Positions 9,487 through 22,655 of a stretch of DNA of 64,000 nucleotides are shown here, one piece after another (position 1 is the first letter of the stretch; each line of letters starts with the position of its first letter). This stretch comes from Acanthosepion pharaonis (Eukaryota; Mollusca; Cephalopoda; Sepiida; Sepiidae), in the NCBI GenBank assembly GCA_903632075.3, contig CAHIKZ030000392.1, positions 944,993 through 1,008,992 of the forward strand. Reading direction: 5' to 3'. A model generated the notes under the pieces. That model did not search any database and was not told the origin of the DNA. It saw only the letters and a program-made list of their open reading frames with translations. The position numbers and the translations under genes were made by a program.

Positions 9487-11174
9487 TTAATTTTCAAATC
9501 TCTTCTCTAAATCTCCCTTGTAATATACTGTGAGTTGCTTGGTGTTCTCAGGGGTAAGACTTTCATGTTGATTATCGAGTAAATGTTTATACTAAAAAAA
9601 TGAATGTTCAACATTAATGCTGGTAACAGGCATCCATACGACCTTATTGGCAATCTCTTCCAGAAGAGGAAATCTGCTCTTATTTGCATTCCAAAATGAT
9701 GGGATATTAAAAGGATTTGGTAAATCATCTTGGTAATTCACATACATTTGGAATTCTTCAAGATCAGTAGAAGGACAATACAAGTCCATGATGGCTGCAA
9801 AACTGTCAAAATCATAGCCATACAGGGTAGCTGTTTAGGATCAAACAGGCGAGCTGCTTTGTAAAAGTTATACACAGGGTGGGTATCCAGGTACTTATTC
9901 AGTTAAAAAAAGTGCTGAAAAAAATCTTGTAAATTTGAGACAACTTTCTTCCACTCTGTGTTTTCTAGTTCAGACAGAAGACAATCAGTTTCTAGGCCAA
10001 ATGTTGAGTTTGATGTACCAGTATGCAAATACTATTTTACATCCTCCATTGTTATATACAACACAAGCAAGCAGAGACTTAGTTTCTTCTAAGTTTGTCA
10101 AAGCTGTTATTAAACAAGTGCAGCTCTCATTTATAAAATGCAGCTTTAGGTGCAAATTATGGTAAGAGGCATGATGTAGTTGACCATCATCTATTAATTC
10201 TAGAATGGCTCTTTCCTTACTTAAAGAATCATTCATAAAACTGTACAAAGGATGAGTGATATTTGACCACATTAAACCAGGAATTCCATTTGGTTGCCAC
10301 TGGTATGGGGGCTAGTTTCATTTAGACAAGGAACCTTCAAGACATTTTAAGTATCACTTTTTCCAACTAGGCTTTTTAAGAAAGACTGACTTGATGAAAG
10401 TAGTGAGCTGGGTAACATTATCAAATGATGACCAGTGTGAAAATACTTCACCAACAAGATTTAAAATATGTGTTAAGCACAACACATGGCAACTGTTAAC
10501 AAAGACATGTGACAACACTTCCTTATGAGCTTTTTTCACAATAGGCTTCAAAATCTGTTACAAAGGCAATAATGTCCTCAAATGCAATATCCACATGAGT
10601 TACAGTTTGGATTCATGCCTGACTTATAGTTTGATGATTGCATTCTCACAAGGTCATCATTGAGAAATGACTCCCCACAAATGCTTGCAATTATATTCAA
10701 AATGCTGTGCTCATGATAGTTGTTTCATCTGTTATGATGCTAAATGATTGATAAGCAAGCTTATCTTTCAGGGCAACAAAGTAACAAGCAAATAATTTTG
10801 GTGGATGAAGTTGCCTAACACAACTGACACTTGGAATAGCACCACCTTCTTTACAATATTTTAATATGAATGGCCCCATTTTGTCAATTTTGTGTAGGGG
10901 AATGTCAAAGTGCACACTTTTAAAAAAAATCAAGAACAAAATCATCTTGTACCTCTTTACCCTTCAGCAAAGTTATGATTTCAGTTGAGCCAACCTTTTT
11001 TAAGACTTTTTTGTTAAATGAGTTTTTGATTTGAATGTATCTTTGATGGTGTCAACCCTATATATGTTAACACTATGGAGACAGAATTTGCAAAATAACA
11101 TTTTCTTCTGCATAAAAGTCATTAGGAAATTGCTTCACTCTCACCTTAGCACAAATTTTAGGTACTGGGGTCAT
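9487..11174 (-). pseudogene. hAT-family transposase pseudogene with CGGBP1-like N-terminus
   Basis: Read right to left. A start ATG at 11174 opens MTPVPKICAKVRVKQFPND. After a one-base frameshift near 11095 a BED-type finger reads FCKFCLHSVN...TIKDTFKSKTHL; the CxxC is kept but the first zinc-binding His is replaced by Thr. A CGGBP1-like segment follows (FDIPLHKIDKMGPFILKYCK then EGGAIPSVSCVRQL). Then come catalytic-core pieces (SFSIITDETT, with the Asp, near 10720; CLTHILNLVGE near 10470; HPLYSF near 10250). The hAT C-terminal dimerisation region is FPLLEEIANKVVWMPVTSIN (about 9615-9675) then YKHLLDNQHESLTPENTKQL, ending at TAA 9487. Multiple frameshifts and stops make it dead. Terminal inverted repeats were not identified. 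Confidence 0.88.
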
Positions 11175-12950
11175 TTTCTTTTTTTTGTTTTTTAAAGAGG
11201 AGCAGACTGAACTGTAGAAGTTGATCCACTATATTGACTTTATTCAGTCATCTCAGCAATTTTTTGCTTATTCATACAACTGGTTTAGATTACAAAATAT
11301 AAATAAAATATGAAAAAAATAATCATTGATAGTTAATATTATTAAAGGATTTTGTTTTTTGTTCAATTTAAATTTGTTTACAATAGTGAAGCACTGAAGA
11401 TGATGCAATTGTTAATCCAGGAGAATTGCTGTGTAAGCTTAGACAACCCAGTTGTTTCATAGAATGGTCTTTTTGGAGAATTTATTATTATTTTTTTTAT
11501 TTCTAAATTGTATGGTAGGCATGTGATAGTATTTACTTTTCTTTCATATTCATAAAACAAATTTTTTAAAATCTTATTTATAAATTGTGTGAGGCCTTAA
11601 AAGAAATAACTTATTGGTTTGATCTTTGTCTCTCTCCCCTCTTCCAATTTTGACAGCAACTAATGTCTGTCTTCCATTTCCACTTTAGCAAAAGATCTCA
11701 GTGGCCACAACCAAGCTGTAACCTTCTGACTTTCATCTCGTTTGCTACATACAGTTTCTTAGAAAAGTTATATAATATTCAAAAATAGACTAGCCAACAT
11801 GTTCTCAGAAAATCAACAACCCACATTTTTTTTATGTAAACATTTTTGCTCTTAATTATTTTTTGGGTTTTTTAAGGAAAATAACTACAAATATGTGTAA
11901 AAACAAATTTTAAGGAAATAACTATGTTATGTTATTGTTATATTTATTAAAATGCTTAACAAAATTGGAGAAACAATTATTAAATTTTGAAAGAATTAAA
12001 AAAAAAAAAAAAAAAAATCAAATAATTAATTTGTGATTTATTACTGAAAATTACATTAAAAACCCAGATTCTATTTAAGATTAACAATTCCACGATTCCA
12101 TAATCACAAAAAATTTGTTCCCCTAAAAATGTTTGCAAGACTGGTTTTTGATTAGTATAAGAAAAAAGAAAAAATGTTACTGAGAAGGAGAAAACATTAA
12201 ACCCTCATGGAGAATGAAAAATAGAATTTTAATAAAAGTTTCAATATTATCATAAAAAGAAAAATTTAGAAATCTGAAACAAATTGAAAAAAAGCTTAAT
12301 TAAAATGGCACATCAATATTATCATTAATGACATATAGTGGTATCTTACTTTTAACTATTATGTTAACATTATATTTCTTTTTATAAATCTAATTTCTTT
12401 CATATTGTAACAAGGCATTGGTTAGAATGTTAAAGAGAGGATCTTGGAGACTGTTTCCTTGTGACCTCTAATATATTGGGGCTAAATTAAAACTGACAAA
12501 AGAGATATAAGTGAAACCTATTTAATTTGTGTAGATCGTCAGAGAGGCCAGAGCTGAGATGAAGTTCCTGTAAAAAGGGAAAGAAATATATACACCTAGT
12601 GCTAAGCTTGTCATCTACACATCTTACATATGATGCAGTTCACGCCAGCATGCTTTCACATTTTGGAGGAAAAATAAAATAAAAGTCTTTCTTGCTTGAC
12701 TTAAAAAGTAATATTTTCTAATACATTGTGCTTGTCTTGTTCTTGTAGAAGAAGGTTATACCAGAATTCACAATATATTTTTTGTCCATAGCCCTTTTGC
12801 TTGTTAGTACCTGTACCCTTAAAAGTTACCTTCTGGAAACTTTAGACTCTTCAGTTTGGTTAATGTAATAAATGATGATGAAACAATAATGATTAATATT
12901 TTTCCTTTTAATACTTAAAAGTATATTAGTAATAAGATATTGTTTATGGA
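11175..12950. other. AT-rich intron-like DNA, no gene seen
   Basis: Holds a poly(A) run at about 12000-12017. No coding or repeat homology was recognised. Confidence 0.6.
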
Positions 12951-13059
12951 ATTCTTGACCTTTATTTGATGCCTACTATGCAGTCAGTCAGTTATGTGCC
13001 ATGCGTGATACACACTTAGGCGATCATGTATCTTTCAATACGTAACTGACAAGGCAAAT

Positions 13060-13290
13060 TTTTTCTTGCAGTAGGTTGCCATTTCTTTCTGCAGTAGACC
13101 AGTTGCCATCCAAGGCTATAGAACCCAATTTTTCCTACTATTTACCCATAGCTTTGGGGGGGGGAGAGAGAAGAAGATTCATACCTTTCGCAAGGGTATT
13201 AGCACGTAAGTGACTGTAAGGGATTCAACTGGAATTCCAACTCAAATCTCTGATTCCCCAATCTGAGCTGCTATTCATTACACCACCGTG
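13060..13290 (-). mobile_element. tRNA-derived SINE
   Basis: Minus-strand SINE with the tRNA head at the right end: GGTGGTGTAATGAATAGCAG at about 13288-13269, then a B-box-like GAGTTGGAATTCC. The body continues leftward and matches 34750-34915 (shared 'cccatagct' and 'agtagaccagttgccatcc'/'agactagttgccaccc'). An internal run of nine G at 13156-13164 has been added. Confidence 0.75.
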
Positions 13291-13299
13291 AGAAAAATG

Positions 13300-16200
13300 G
13301 TTTAAAAAAAAAAATTAAAAGGAAAATTTTTATCTTTGTTTGCTCAGCAGTGAAAGTGAATATGTGCATATATTTATTACACTATAAATTGATATTTTAG
13401 ACTTGAATTTGAATAGAATATGTTCCCTACTGCAGACCTGAGAATTCAGCTTTGTTGTATATTATAAAAAAAAATCCAAATTTTTACAACGGACCAATTA
13501 CTAAACACAGACTTTCTCTATAAATTTTGATCATAACATTCTTTCCTAGTGATAAATAATGTAAGATATGAGATCTCATTCACATATTCAAAGGGTAATT
13601 TACCTAGATAATAAAAAAATGTTCAAAATAAACCAATAACAATAATTAGTAATTGCTAAAAAAGTCAAGTATATATTTATCACATTATCTCAAATATGTT
13701 CATTGATGGCATTACAAGAGAAAATTTACAAGCATTTATACAAAAAAGCAGATAGAGTAGCAATTACAAAAAGTAGCAATATTTTTTTCGCTCCCTTCAA
13801 ACAAATGTAATATTGTAGTTAAGGTATACAATCTTTAATCTCCTTGGATAACATTGCTAATAAAATAAAAGGTAACATTTCTGATTATAATGTTAGGCAT
13901 ATCATATTGTTTTTAAACATTTTAACCAAAACATAGCTGCACTTTGTATTCTCCTTGCAAAGTTGAGTAGGAATCCAAATGTAACTATAATGTTTGTATC
14001 ATTTCCTAGTTTATGCACAAGCACCAACTTTTTGACCATCTTAATTCAGTCCAAAATCTCTCAATATGAATTGCAGGAGTTGAGACTATTTGGATCTTTC
14101 TTATTTCACGTTGAAAAACATTAACAGCAAGTTTTTAAAGAAATTGTAATAAGTGACAGACAGGAGATGCTGACTATCATATGACTAATTTATATTGTCC
14201 TTCTTGTGACTATATTTTGTCACTGGTTATCTTATTCGTTTTTAGTGTGTCATTGGAGCTTAGACTTTAATTTTATTCTCATTTTCTTATGAGTGGGTTG
14301 ACAATTATGAGACTAAAATACATAACAGATACCCACTACTATATAAATAATAAAGGTTAATTATGAACTGAAAAATTACAAATCCTATAATTTTTGTAGA
14401 TAAATTTACAATTAATTGAATATCTCTCATATACACTATTCCTATAACATTAAGCAAAAGTAATATTTATTATTAATATTAAAATTAATATATTGCTTTG
14501 TTCATGCAGCTTCAATATGAGAAGAGTAGGAAAAAAAAAACAGAATTTTAAAGTTTTTATATGCCTAAAATGTTTAATACAGTAATTATAGAAGTTTGTT
14601 ATATTTTGTAGCATGGTAATGTTGCTTGTTTTGATAATGACTTCAATTTGCATCCTGTGTATGATTTGTGTATCAACATATATTTAGAAAAAAAAATCTT
14701 ATATCTACAAATTAAGAAGTGATGATTTTCTACAAGATATATAAAAAATTTGTTATTTTTGTGAAAAAATTGGTAATGGAGAAAGCTAAAGAAAAATTTC
14801 AACTTTAGTATATTTAACATATTTCAAAAGAATTAATCCCTAATTTCAACAATTACTAAAAATTTCAATATACTTTTGGTAGCAATGACTGACTTGTAAA
14901 TTTAGATTGAAATGGAGCATTCTTTTTCTATAGAAATAAAAATGCAACCTATAACATGTTTAGCCCAGATGTTCTACAATTCCCACTTTTCCTAATGAAA
15001 TGAGAATCTGACTGAGGCAGTTGTGTGCACACGATGCAGACGAGCCCCAAGGGACAACTAATTAATCAGTGTCAATAAACCTTTTTTTTTTTTTTTGAGA
15101 GCTGCAGCAATAGCATGATGATGATGATAATAAAAAGAAACAAACAAACAGGATGTGGCTTATCAGCAGATTTTCTCCAAGATAGTGTCTTACTGGGGTT
15201 ATCTGAGAAGGTAGGGGATTAAGTAAAAATTAGCAGTGAGAAAAAATAAATAAAAGAGTTAAAACAGGTGCAAGTTAAAATATTAGCCTCTGGTCATTTT
15301 GAAAGTATATTTACTGCCGTTTCTCTCAGGAAGGGACTTTAAAAAGTTAAGGAAACAGAATTGTACAAAAAAAAAAAAAAAAAAGAAAAAGAAAAAAGAA
15401 AATGTAAATAGGCAACTGTTCAACATAGTAATCATTCTAAGTGCTAAGAAATTACAGTTATACTAAAGTAAACATTTTTTTTAACAAATCTGTAATAAAT
15501 AAAATAAATAAAACAAAGAGTTGATTCATTCCAGTATATTCTAATTTTTATGATAGCAACTTATCCTCTAACAAATTCTTTTTTGTTTTTTTTTAAAGTC
15601 TTGCAATTAAAATATCAATTACAATATAACATTCCAAGCATATAGATTTACTAAAACTATTTGCAATATAAATATATAATTACTATGATTTTTTTCTAAA
15701 TAAAAATTTTATTATTTGAAATAATTGCTCCTTTGAGCAATTATTTCAAATACGAGACATCAGTTGGTGCAACAAGATTTCAGTATTTTTTTTTTTTTTT
15801 TTTAATGTTTAACCATTTTTCTAGCTTATTCTTTTAGATCTTATGGAATTAAGAATTTTAAAATTATACTGCCAATCTGTGACATGTCAGCTGAGGATTT
15901 ACATAAAAAAAAAAATAAAATAAAATTTGGGTGGTTAGAGAAATACAGTAAATTCAGTTTTAGCCTTGAATTTGTCTACAATTCCCAAGTGATAACATTA
16001 TTGAATTTTTATCAGTTTCATATCGATGTTTACACAAAGACACATCTGTTAAACATAACCATCCATGAGAAAAAATTCAAAGCACAAAATTTAAAAACAC
16101 TTTTTCAAATAACTTAATAAAATTTTTTTCCTTTTCTGACTTACCTTAAAACTGAAAACTCTTGTGCAGATTTTTTTATGTAATCCAGTTATTAAGCATA

Positions 16201-16500
16201 CCTAAAACAATCTGTAGAAAATAAATATAAAGACTAATCAATATAATGTATAAAAATTATAGTAAATAATTGAAATAAAATGCACATTTTTGGTAAAACA
16301 TTTGTAATTAGTAAAGCATCTTATACTTTTTCATGTTTGAAATGGATAAATTCTTACATTTGAATAGTGGAAATTATTCAAATAAAGTGTTCTCAATGAC
16401 AAAATATAAACTGCCAATTATTTAGGCAATTTTAAAGTTAATATTTCATTGATATGAAAATATAAGCTATTTTCCAATTTGCCTGACCTTAATGTAGGTA
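13300..16500. other. AT-rich intron-like DNA, no gene seen
   Basis: Contains a poly(T) run at about 15079-15096, poly(A) at about 15368-15384, poly(T) at about 15787-15803, and a perfect 18-bp stem hairpin at 15713-15752. The short ORFs look like chance AT-rich frames. Confidence 0.6.
15713..15752. repeat. Perfect 18-bp inverted repeat with 4-nt loop
   Basis: The arm TATTTGAAATAATTGCTC is followed by CTTT and its exact reverse complement. Confidence 0.97.
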
Positions 16501-16529
16501 CCTCCACAGATATGCAATACTTAAGATTT

Positions 16530-16680
16530 AAAATGAATTTTAAAAAATGAAAAATATTTCTTGCATCTTTTATTTTAGCTTTAATTTCAATCTAATAAAT
16601 TCAATATTTTCAATAAGCAAAATCTCTAAACTAATTTAAATTGACTGAACAGATTTTTTTTTGATTATTTTTAAGTAAAA

Positions 16681-16719
<39 letters not shown>

Positions 16720-17640
16720 ATTTCAGTGCCATTTTAGCCCACATTTATCACAATGTAATTCTTAAGCTGATGATTGATTGAAGTTTATCTAATGTTGTTC
16801 TATGGGGGCTTTATCGGTAAAAAAAATATTTGAAGAATATAACATTAACACCTTTTATATATAATTATTAAGTACTCAGTAATCTTAAAAGTTTAGGAAA
16901 ATATTCACTGTAATCTAATGTTTTATTGAATTTTAGATATTTTGGCTTTTAAATCTATATAAGTTATTACTCAACAAAAATTGGCACGTTTATACATAAA
17001 ATGGGTTTTTGATGAATTGTACTAAACTGATATATACATTTTCATTTCTGATTAGTAAATATAGTATAGTAAAGGGTGAAATTAATACAGAATTTTAAGA
17101 CTTTGATGATTTAAATTCTCCAAGGAGTCCTAGTTTTGACTAATAAAAATATTTAGGGGATGAAATTGAATTTCTCTAAATTTCATAAAATTAAATGCAG
17201 ACCACAGATGTAAAAAATTTAAATAATGTAATTCATTTGTGAATAAGTTCTGAAAGATTAATTAAAATCAGATAATTATTTGATTTTTTACAAGAGTTAC
17301 CAAATGCATGTGTTTTTACGGGAAAAAAAAAAAAAAAAAAAAAAATGCTAAAATTTCTTATACTAATCTTTGCCATAACCTAACCGCAAACCTTTGTAAG
17401 ACAAACTAGATTTTTTAACCAAAATTTTTGAATGTGCTAGAAAGGATTAAAAAATTTAATAAAATAACCAAGAAATACTTTGGTCTTTCCTCTGAATAAT
17501 AAAGATTTTGATGATAAAACTTTGTTTTTATCAAGTTTGGGGCATTTTTTCATTATATACTCCTTTTTCACCAAATTAGTAAAGGTAACTACCTTAATGT
17601 TTACAATTCAAACCACAGGAACCAGTATTTGTTTAAAACT
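16530..17640. repeat. Unclassified dispersed repeat, copy B
   Basis: Colinear with copy A (4470-6097). It starts in the 'ttttattttagctttaattt' region and ends after 'cattttttcattatatactc'. It contains poly(A) runs at about 16691-16714 and 17321-17345. The first corresponds to the poly(A) at about 4604-4623 in copy A, so that tract is ancestral to both copies. Confidence 0.65.
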
Positions 17641-17644
17641 AGCA

Positions 17645-19540
17645 TATAAAAAATGCTCCTGTATACTTGGCAACACTTAATTAAAGAGAGGTGAAGATTG
17701 CAAAGAGTCAAGAGTGCACTTTTAAAGAAGTCATTTAAAGGAAGCAAGAGTGAAATTCACAAATCATATAACTATTAATGATATCAATTGCAATTGTAGT
17801 CTTTAATAAAAGAATAGAGAGAACAAAAAAAAAATATTTAGTTTCTTAATACAGGTTAGCCTTACTTGTAAGACAAAAATCAATGGCATACTTATTTTCA
17901 AATATTTGAATGTTTGACTAAAATAAAAGAAAGTTCCAAGCATAAATCATTTTATTTTTAAGTTGTAGGTTACAAAAGTACATGAGGTAAAAAAAATCTT
18001 TACTAATCAATAAACAGATGACAAATGTGGAGACAATTAATTGAAAGCTACATATCTTCACATCATTTCTTCTTATTGTTTCAGTTATATTTTAATATAA
18101 GGCCTTGATAAGATATTTCTACCCTTTGGTTTGTAATTGATTGCAATATAATAATCTGAAAATGACACCAGTATTCTTAAAGATCTGATTAACACTAAAA
18201 AATAATTACATGAATGAATCAATTAGGAGTAAAAAAAATCTAACAATAATGAAAGAAAGAAACAAAGACAATCTTCTCTTTTGATATCACTGCATATTGT
18301 TCATGTGAATGTGTGGGGTCTGATGGCATACACAATTAGGCTAAATGATGAGGCAGTTAGAGGCAGCTTAGAAAGGTGACTCGGTACAAAGCAAGTGCAC
18401 ATGATTGGAGAAAAGGACAAAATAGAAGGGCAAATTGGTACAGTGAACAAAAGAAAAGGAAGCAAACTTACATCACAATAGAGACAGTTGAAATAAACTT
18501 CAAAAGCACTGATAAAAACTTCAAGAAAACAGAAAATGTTAAAAAACAGAAAGTAAATGTAAAACTGAAGAATCAGAAAGGAAGTAAACCACACATTTTA
18601 TGAACATATATTAAGAAAAAGAATTCTAAGAGAAGAAATGTTACAATGTTGTTTCGATCTCAACTAAGAAAGTTAAATAGCCTACAGCTTTATAAAAGGT
18701 TATGAATAAAGAGAAGATGGCGATAATCAAATGAGGCCAAGCCATTATTATTATTATTTATTCCCCACTACAAGCACTGCTTAGACAGAAAACATCATGC
18801 ATTTACAATTTGTATACAACACACACACACTTGGTCAAAGAACAGAATTCATTTCCAAATTATTAAAATAAAATTTTCTTTGCTAAATATAACTGATTTA
18901 GTAAAAGATTTTTCAAGACAAATATGAAATCACATTTTCATGCTGCAGACAAAATAGTAACATTTATCTACTGATTAGTAAATGCATTTTGTATCTTTTT
19001 TTGTTTGTTTTTAACAAGTTTTTTCAGAGCATTTAATCCTCTCAGGACAATCTTATAACTTCTTTTAAGTCAAGAATGAGACAATATATGAATTCTCTTT
19101 TCTGTTATGAAAAAAGGATTTAATGAAAATTGAACTTTAAAAATAGGAAATGATAAATTAACTTGACATATAAAAATATTTCCTTGGTAATGCACAGCAT
19201 AATCAAATACTTTTATAAAGATATGTATAAGTAAAATTAAATGTTCACTTATTGCTATCATGAGTTTCATGGAATTATATCCATTCAAGAAACTTGATTA
19301 TAAAGTTTACAATCAAGTCTTCTGAAAAATGCAAAACTCAGTAAAGACAATTAAACAAACAAACAACACCACCACTCTATTGTTTGATAATTATGAAGAC
19401 TGTCTTGAAAACATGAACTTCCAGAATTATCCTTGGGGGGGGGTGGCTGTTCTCTGGCAAAATACAATCTTTGTTATTGTTATTAAAGATATATATAAAC
19501 AGGCTGAGAAAATTCCATATTTGATCAAATTCTTTTTAAT
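17645..19540. other. AT-rich intron-like DNA, no gene seen
   Basis: A slightly less AT-rich patch at 18300-18480 has overlapping short ORFs on both strands but no recognisable motif. No splice-bounded exon was supported. Confidence 0.5.
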
Positions 19541-19544
19541 TATA

Positions 19545-19640
19545 CAAGTGGGTGCTGAAAAGTTCTTGACTTGACCCACTTCCCCAAATCAGTATTCTGT
19601 GTGTTCAATGAAAGAATTTTATGAAATGGGTTGCTCCAAG
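19545..19640 (+). mobile_element. MITE end, mariner-type family
   Basis: GTGGGTGCTGAAAAGTTCTT and then GACCCACTTCCCCAAATCAG match the family described at 4297. The right end was not located. Confidence 0.6.
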
Positions 19641-19859
19641 CACTTTCTCCACATCTCATATAAATTAATTTAATATACATCAAATTTTCAAGACCTAATA
19701 TTGGCAATATTGTCCAAATTTAATCAGTTCAAATAAGTCCTAATTAGTATTTAGTTATTAAACACTAATCTCCAACATGTAAATCAAAATATGTGTGAAT
19801 GCAGAGATTTGTTTTAATGAAGAAGGTAGAGGAATGATTATAACTAAGTTAAAAAAAAG

Positions 19860-19893
19860 AAAAAAGAAAAAAAAAAAAAAAAGAAAAAAAAAG
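19860..19893. repeat. A-rich run with scattered G
   Basis: Low-complexity poly(A) tract with a few G interruptions. Confidence 0.9.
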
Positions 19894-20048
19894 CAATTAT
19901 AGATTTAGGCCAAATTATTTTTTCTCCTTGGAGATTTCTAAAAAGGATGTATTTCATTGCATGCTTTTAATCAGTAGGTAAATTAAACTATTCCCTTCAT
20001 TTAACAGCTTCACTTTCAATATTACTCTTCAACCATTCTTATTTAATA

Positions 20049-20478
20049 CTAGCAGTAGAGCCCGGCGTTGCCCGGGGATGTAACAGTAAGAGATAGATCA
20101 AGTATTGACCATCATAAAGACTGAAAAATAAAATTGACAAAGATCATTGTTTAAGGTTGACGGACACGCATGTCTTAATTAGGTTTTTTTTTTTTTTACG
20201 AATTGGTCAAACCCAAATTCAAACAAAAACATTGTTTACAATCGTTATGAGTCTATCGATGGGTGAATAGAATTTTATTATAAACAATTGTCTTGTAAAT
20301 GGAATTTTAAAGCATTCTGAATGTAAATAAAGAAAAAAGTGTGCAAGACAATAACAAATACTACCTGCCGAAAAAAAAGTGGATGTCTGTTTTATCGGCT
20401 GAAAAATGTAAGAAATCCGATCCCATATATAAAGGAACACACACACACACACATAAACAACCTGGGTTTTTTAACCTA
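20049..20478 (-). mobile_element. Short non-autonomous Helitron, 3' terminus clear
   Basis: On the minus strand the left end reads CCCCGGGCAACGCCGGGC, then TCTACTG, then CTAG followed by T. This is the Helitron 3' signature: a short GC-rich hairpin (CCCGG/CCGGG with a 6-nt loop), about 8-10 nt, CTRR and a target T. At the right end, 20401-20475 carries 'atccgatcccatatataaag', a (CA)n run and 'cctgggtttttt', which recurs at 22656-22722. This suggests a shared 5' subterminal region. No Rep or helicase coding is present. The exact 5' TC end is inferred. Confidence 0.65.
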
Positions 20479-22280
20479 AGTCACTCCACGGAATCGCTAA
20501 AACATAGAGCATAGTCTGATGAAAAAGACGCGTAAAGTTTATGAAAACTAAATTTTATCGTCAAAATGCTTATGTTTTTATGAAGAGGATAGACTAAATT
20601 TTTTAATTATTTTTAAAAATTTTTCCATCTTTTAGAATATTCTAAATTTTGATTTAAAAAATCCTTGTTTCTCTTTTGTCGCAACAAGGGTAGTAAATAA
20701 CATAGATAATTTTTAGCGCATTTTTTTGTATTTACACACATTAATTTGGAAAATCTTGCAAAAATAAAAATAATTGTCAGATGTTAATGAAACTTTCAGA
20801 AACTATTCACAGATGATCGAAATTATTATAAATGTTTTTTTTTATTAAAGTCATGGCAGAAATATTTTTTTTATATTTATTAACACCCCCATAACTAATT
20901 TTATGAAAAACTCTAGAAATTGAGACCATCGGTTTTAGTGATTACAATAGTTAAAAGCACAAGGCTTTGAAGAATGCAAATCATTTTTTTTTGTTTTTTT
21001 TTTTTTGGCCAACATACCTGAAAATCAGCTGTGAATTGTAACATACAAAACTCAATAAAACAAATATATTATTTAGTTTCAAATGCTTTTATTTGTTTTA
21101 ATTTGTTTTTATGTATATGGACAATATTTTCTGAAAGCAAAAATTTTTCAATGAAAATTGAATTTTTAATACAATTATTTCTTATTTCTTTAATTTTAAA
21201 AGATTTTTAAAAAAAAAATGTTTAAAAATATTTTAACATTAGTTAAAAGCAACATCAACCTTTCAAAATGTCCGTGTGAGATTGTCATTGTCTAGTGCTT
21301 TGAAAATTGTATAATTTGGACCAATCAGATTAGCCATGGTAATTAAGAAATGTAATTTTGTGTTTATAGTCGGACAGTAATTATCAAGTACGGAAGACCA
21401 ACCAGAATACAATTTAGTTGCATTATTTGAGTTCAGCATTGTTCTCCGCTGTTAAGCCCTTTTACTTTTATGTAAAACACGTATGGAGAAGTTAATTTGA
21501 GTTTTCAATTTCAACTGAGAAGGGTACCTACAAGTAACAGTATCATCTTATGAAATTTAACTACTGCTAAACTTTAATTTATATGATCTTATTTTTATAT
21601 TAATCTCAGTTATGACATTTTCCATAAATGAAAAATCAAAATTAATAATAAAATGAATGGAAATACAAATAACACAGTAAAAATGTAATAAATGTACATA
21701 AAATTATAGTATTTTATGTAATATTTTGATAAAATTTCATAAGAAAGGTACCTATAAATTAATTAGATACCTTTTTCTTATGAAATTTAATCTCACTATT
21801 AACAGTCTTATTTTTAATTTCTTTATATTTTCCATAAAGCATCATAAACGTAAAAATGAAAGCTAAGTACAAAAAAAAAAAAAAAAAAAAAAAAACATTA
21901 GAGCACTGAAAGTTTTCCTTAAAAGTAACAAAGGTAAATAATTTGTTCACTTAAATAATTTTACTTCCTTCCATCCGTAGAAAGAATTATCCTCCCGTAA
22001 GTTATCTAAACATCATGAAATGTGCCTTTCGTCAATCGTCAAAAGATGTGAAAGGTTTGTTTGCTTTGTTTTATTTTCAAATTACATTTTTTCTATTGCA
22101 GAAGCTAAGTTAGGTTGGTTCAAAATATTTTAAATAAACAGTATAATTTCTGATTTTATTAAAATAAGTTTTGAAAAAATGATAATTGATTTTAAAAAAA
22201 TATCAAAGTAAGATTTTAATCTTTTTATAAAATGAAAAAAAAAAAATGATTGAAAATGGATTATCTGTTCTTTTTTTGAC

Positions 22281-22300
<20 letters not shown>
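20479..22300. other. Unassigned DNA, probably Helitron-derived or repeat-derived
   Basis: CpG dinucleotides are more frequent than in neighbouring intron sequence, suggesting a fairly recent insertion. A poorly conserved direct repeat of about 240 bp spans 21520-21870: 'tatgaaatttaa' plus 'ttttccataaa' landmarks occur twice. An imperfect hairpin lies at 21731-21788. No protein-coding signal is seen. Confidence 0.45.
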
Positions 22301-22315
<15 letters not shown>

Positions 22316-22327
22316 AAAAAAAAAAAA
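22282..22327. repeat. Poly(A) run with one T
   Basis: Long A run at the left boundary of repeat copy C. Confidence 0.95.
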
Positions 22328-22500
22328 TATTTTTAACGAAAATTTCAGAAGCGCTAGGAACAATTAAAAATGTAAAAAATACCCCAAAAATACTTTGATC
22401 TTTCCTCTTTTAATAATAATATGAACATAAACATTGACAATAAAATTTTGTTTTTGTCAAGTTCGCATCTTTTTCACCATGCTATGCTCTTTTGTTTACA
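22310..22500. repeat. Unclassified dispersed repeat, copy C (partial)
   Basis: 'ttaacgaaaatttcag' through 'aaaaatactttgatctttcc' and 'tttttgtcaagttcgcatct' align with 17415-17550 of copy B and 5900-6000 of copy A. Only the terminal part of the repeat is present here. Confidence 0.6.
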
Positions 22501-22655
22501 TTTTTGGGTGAGTTGTTCCCCTTTCATTCTCACGATGTGTCTTAATCATGTTTTCAAATTGATTTTATTAAAAAACAACGTTTTTTCCCCATTTTGAGGA
22601 ACAAACCACCACAAGGTAATTTTATGTAGTCCTGTGAAGTTTTCTTGAATTCACA

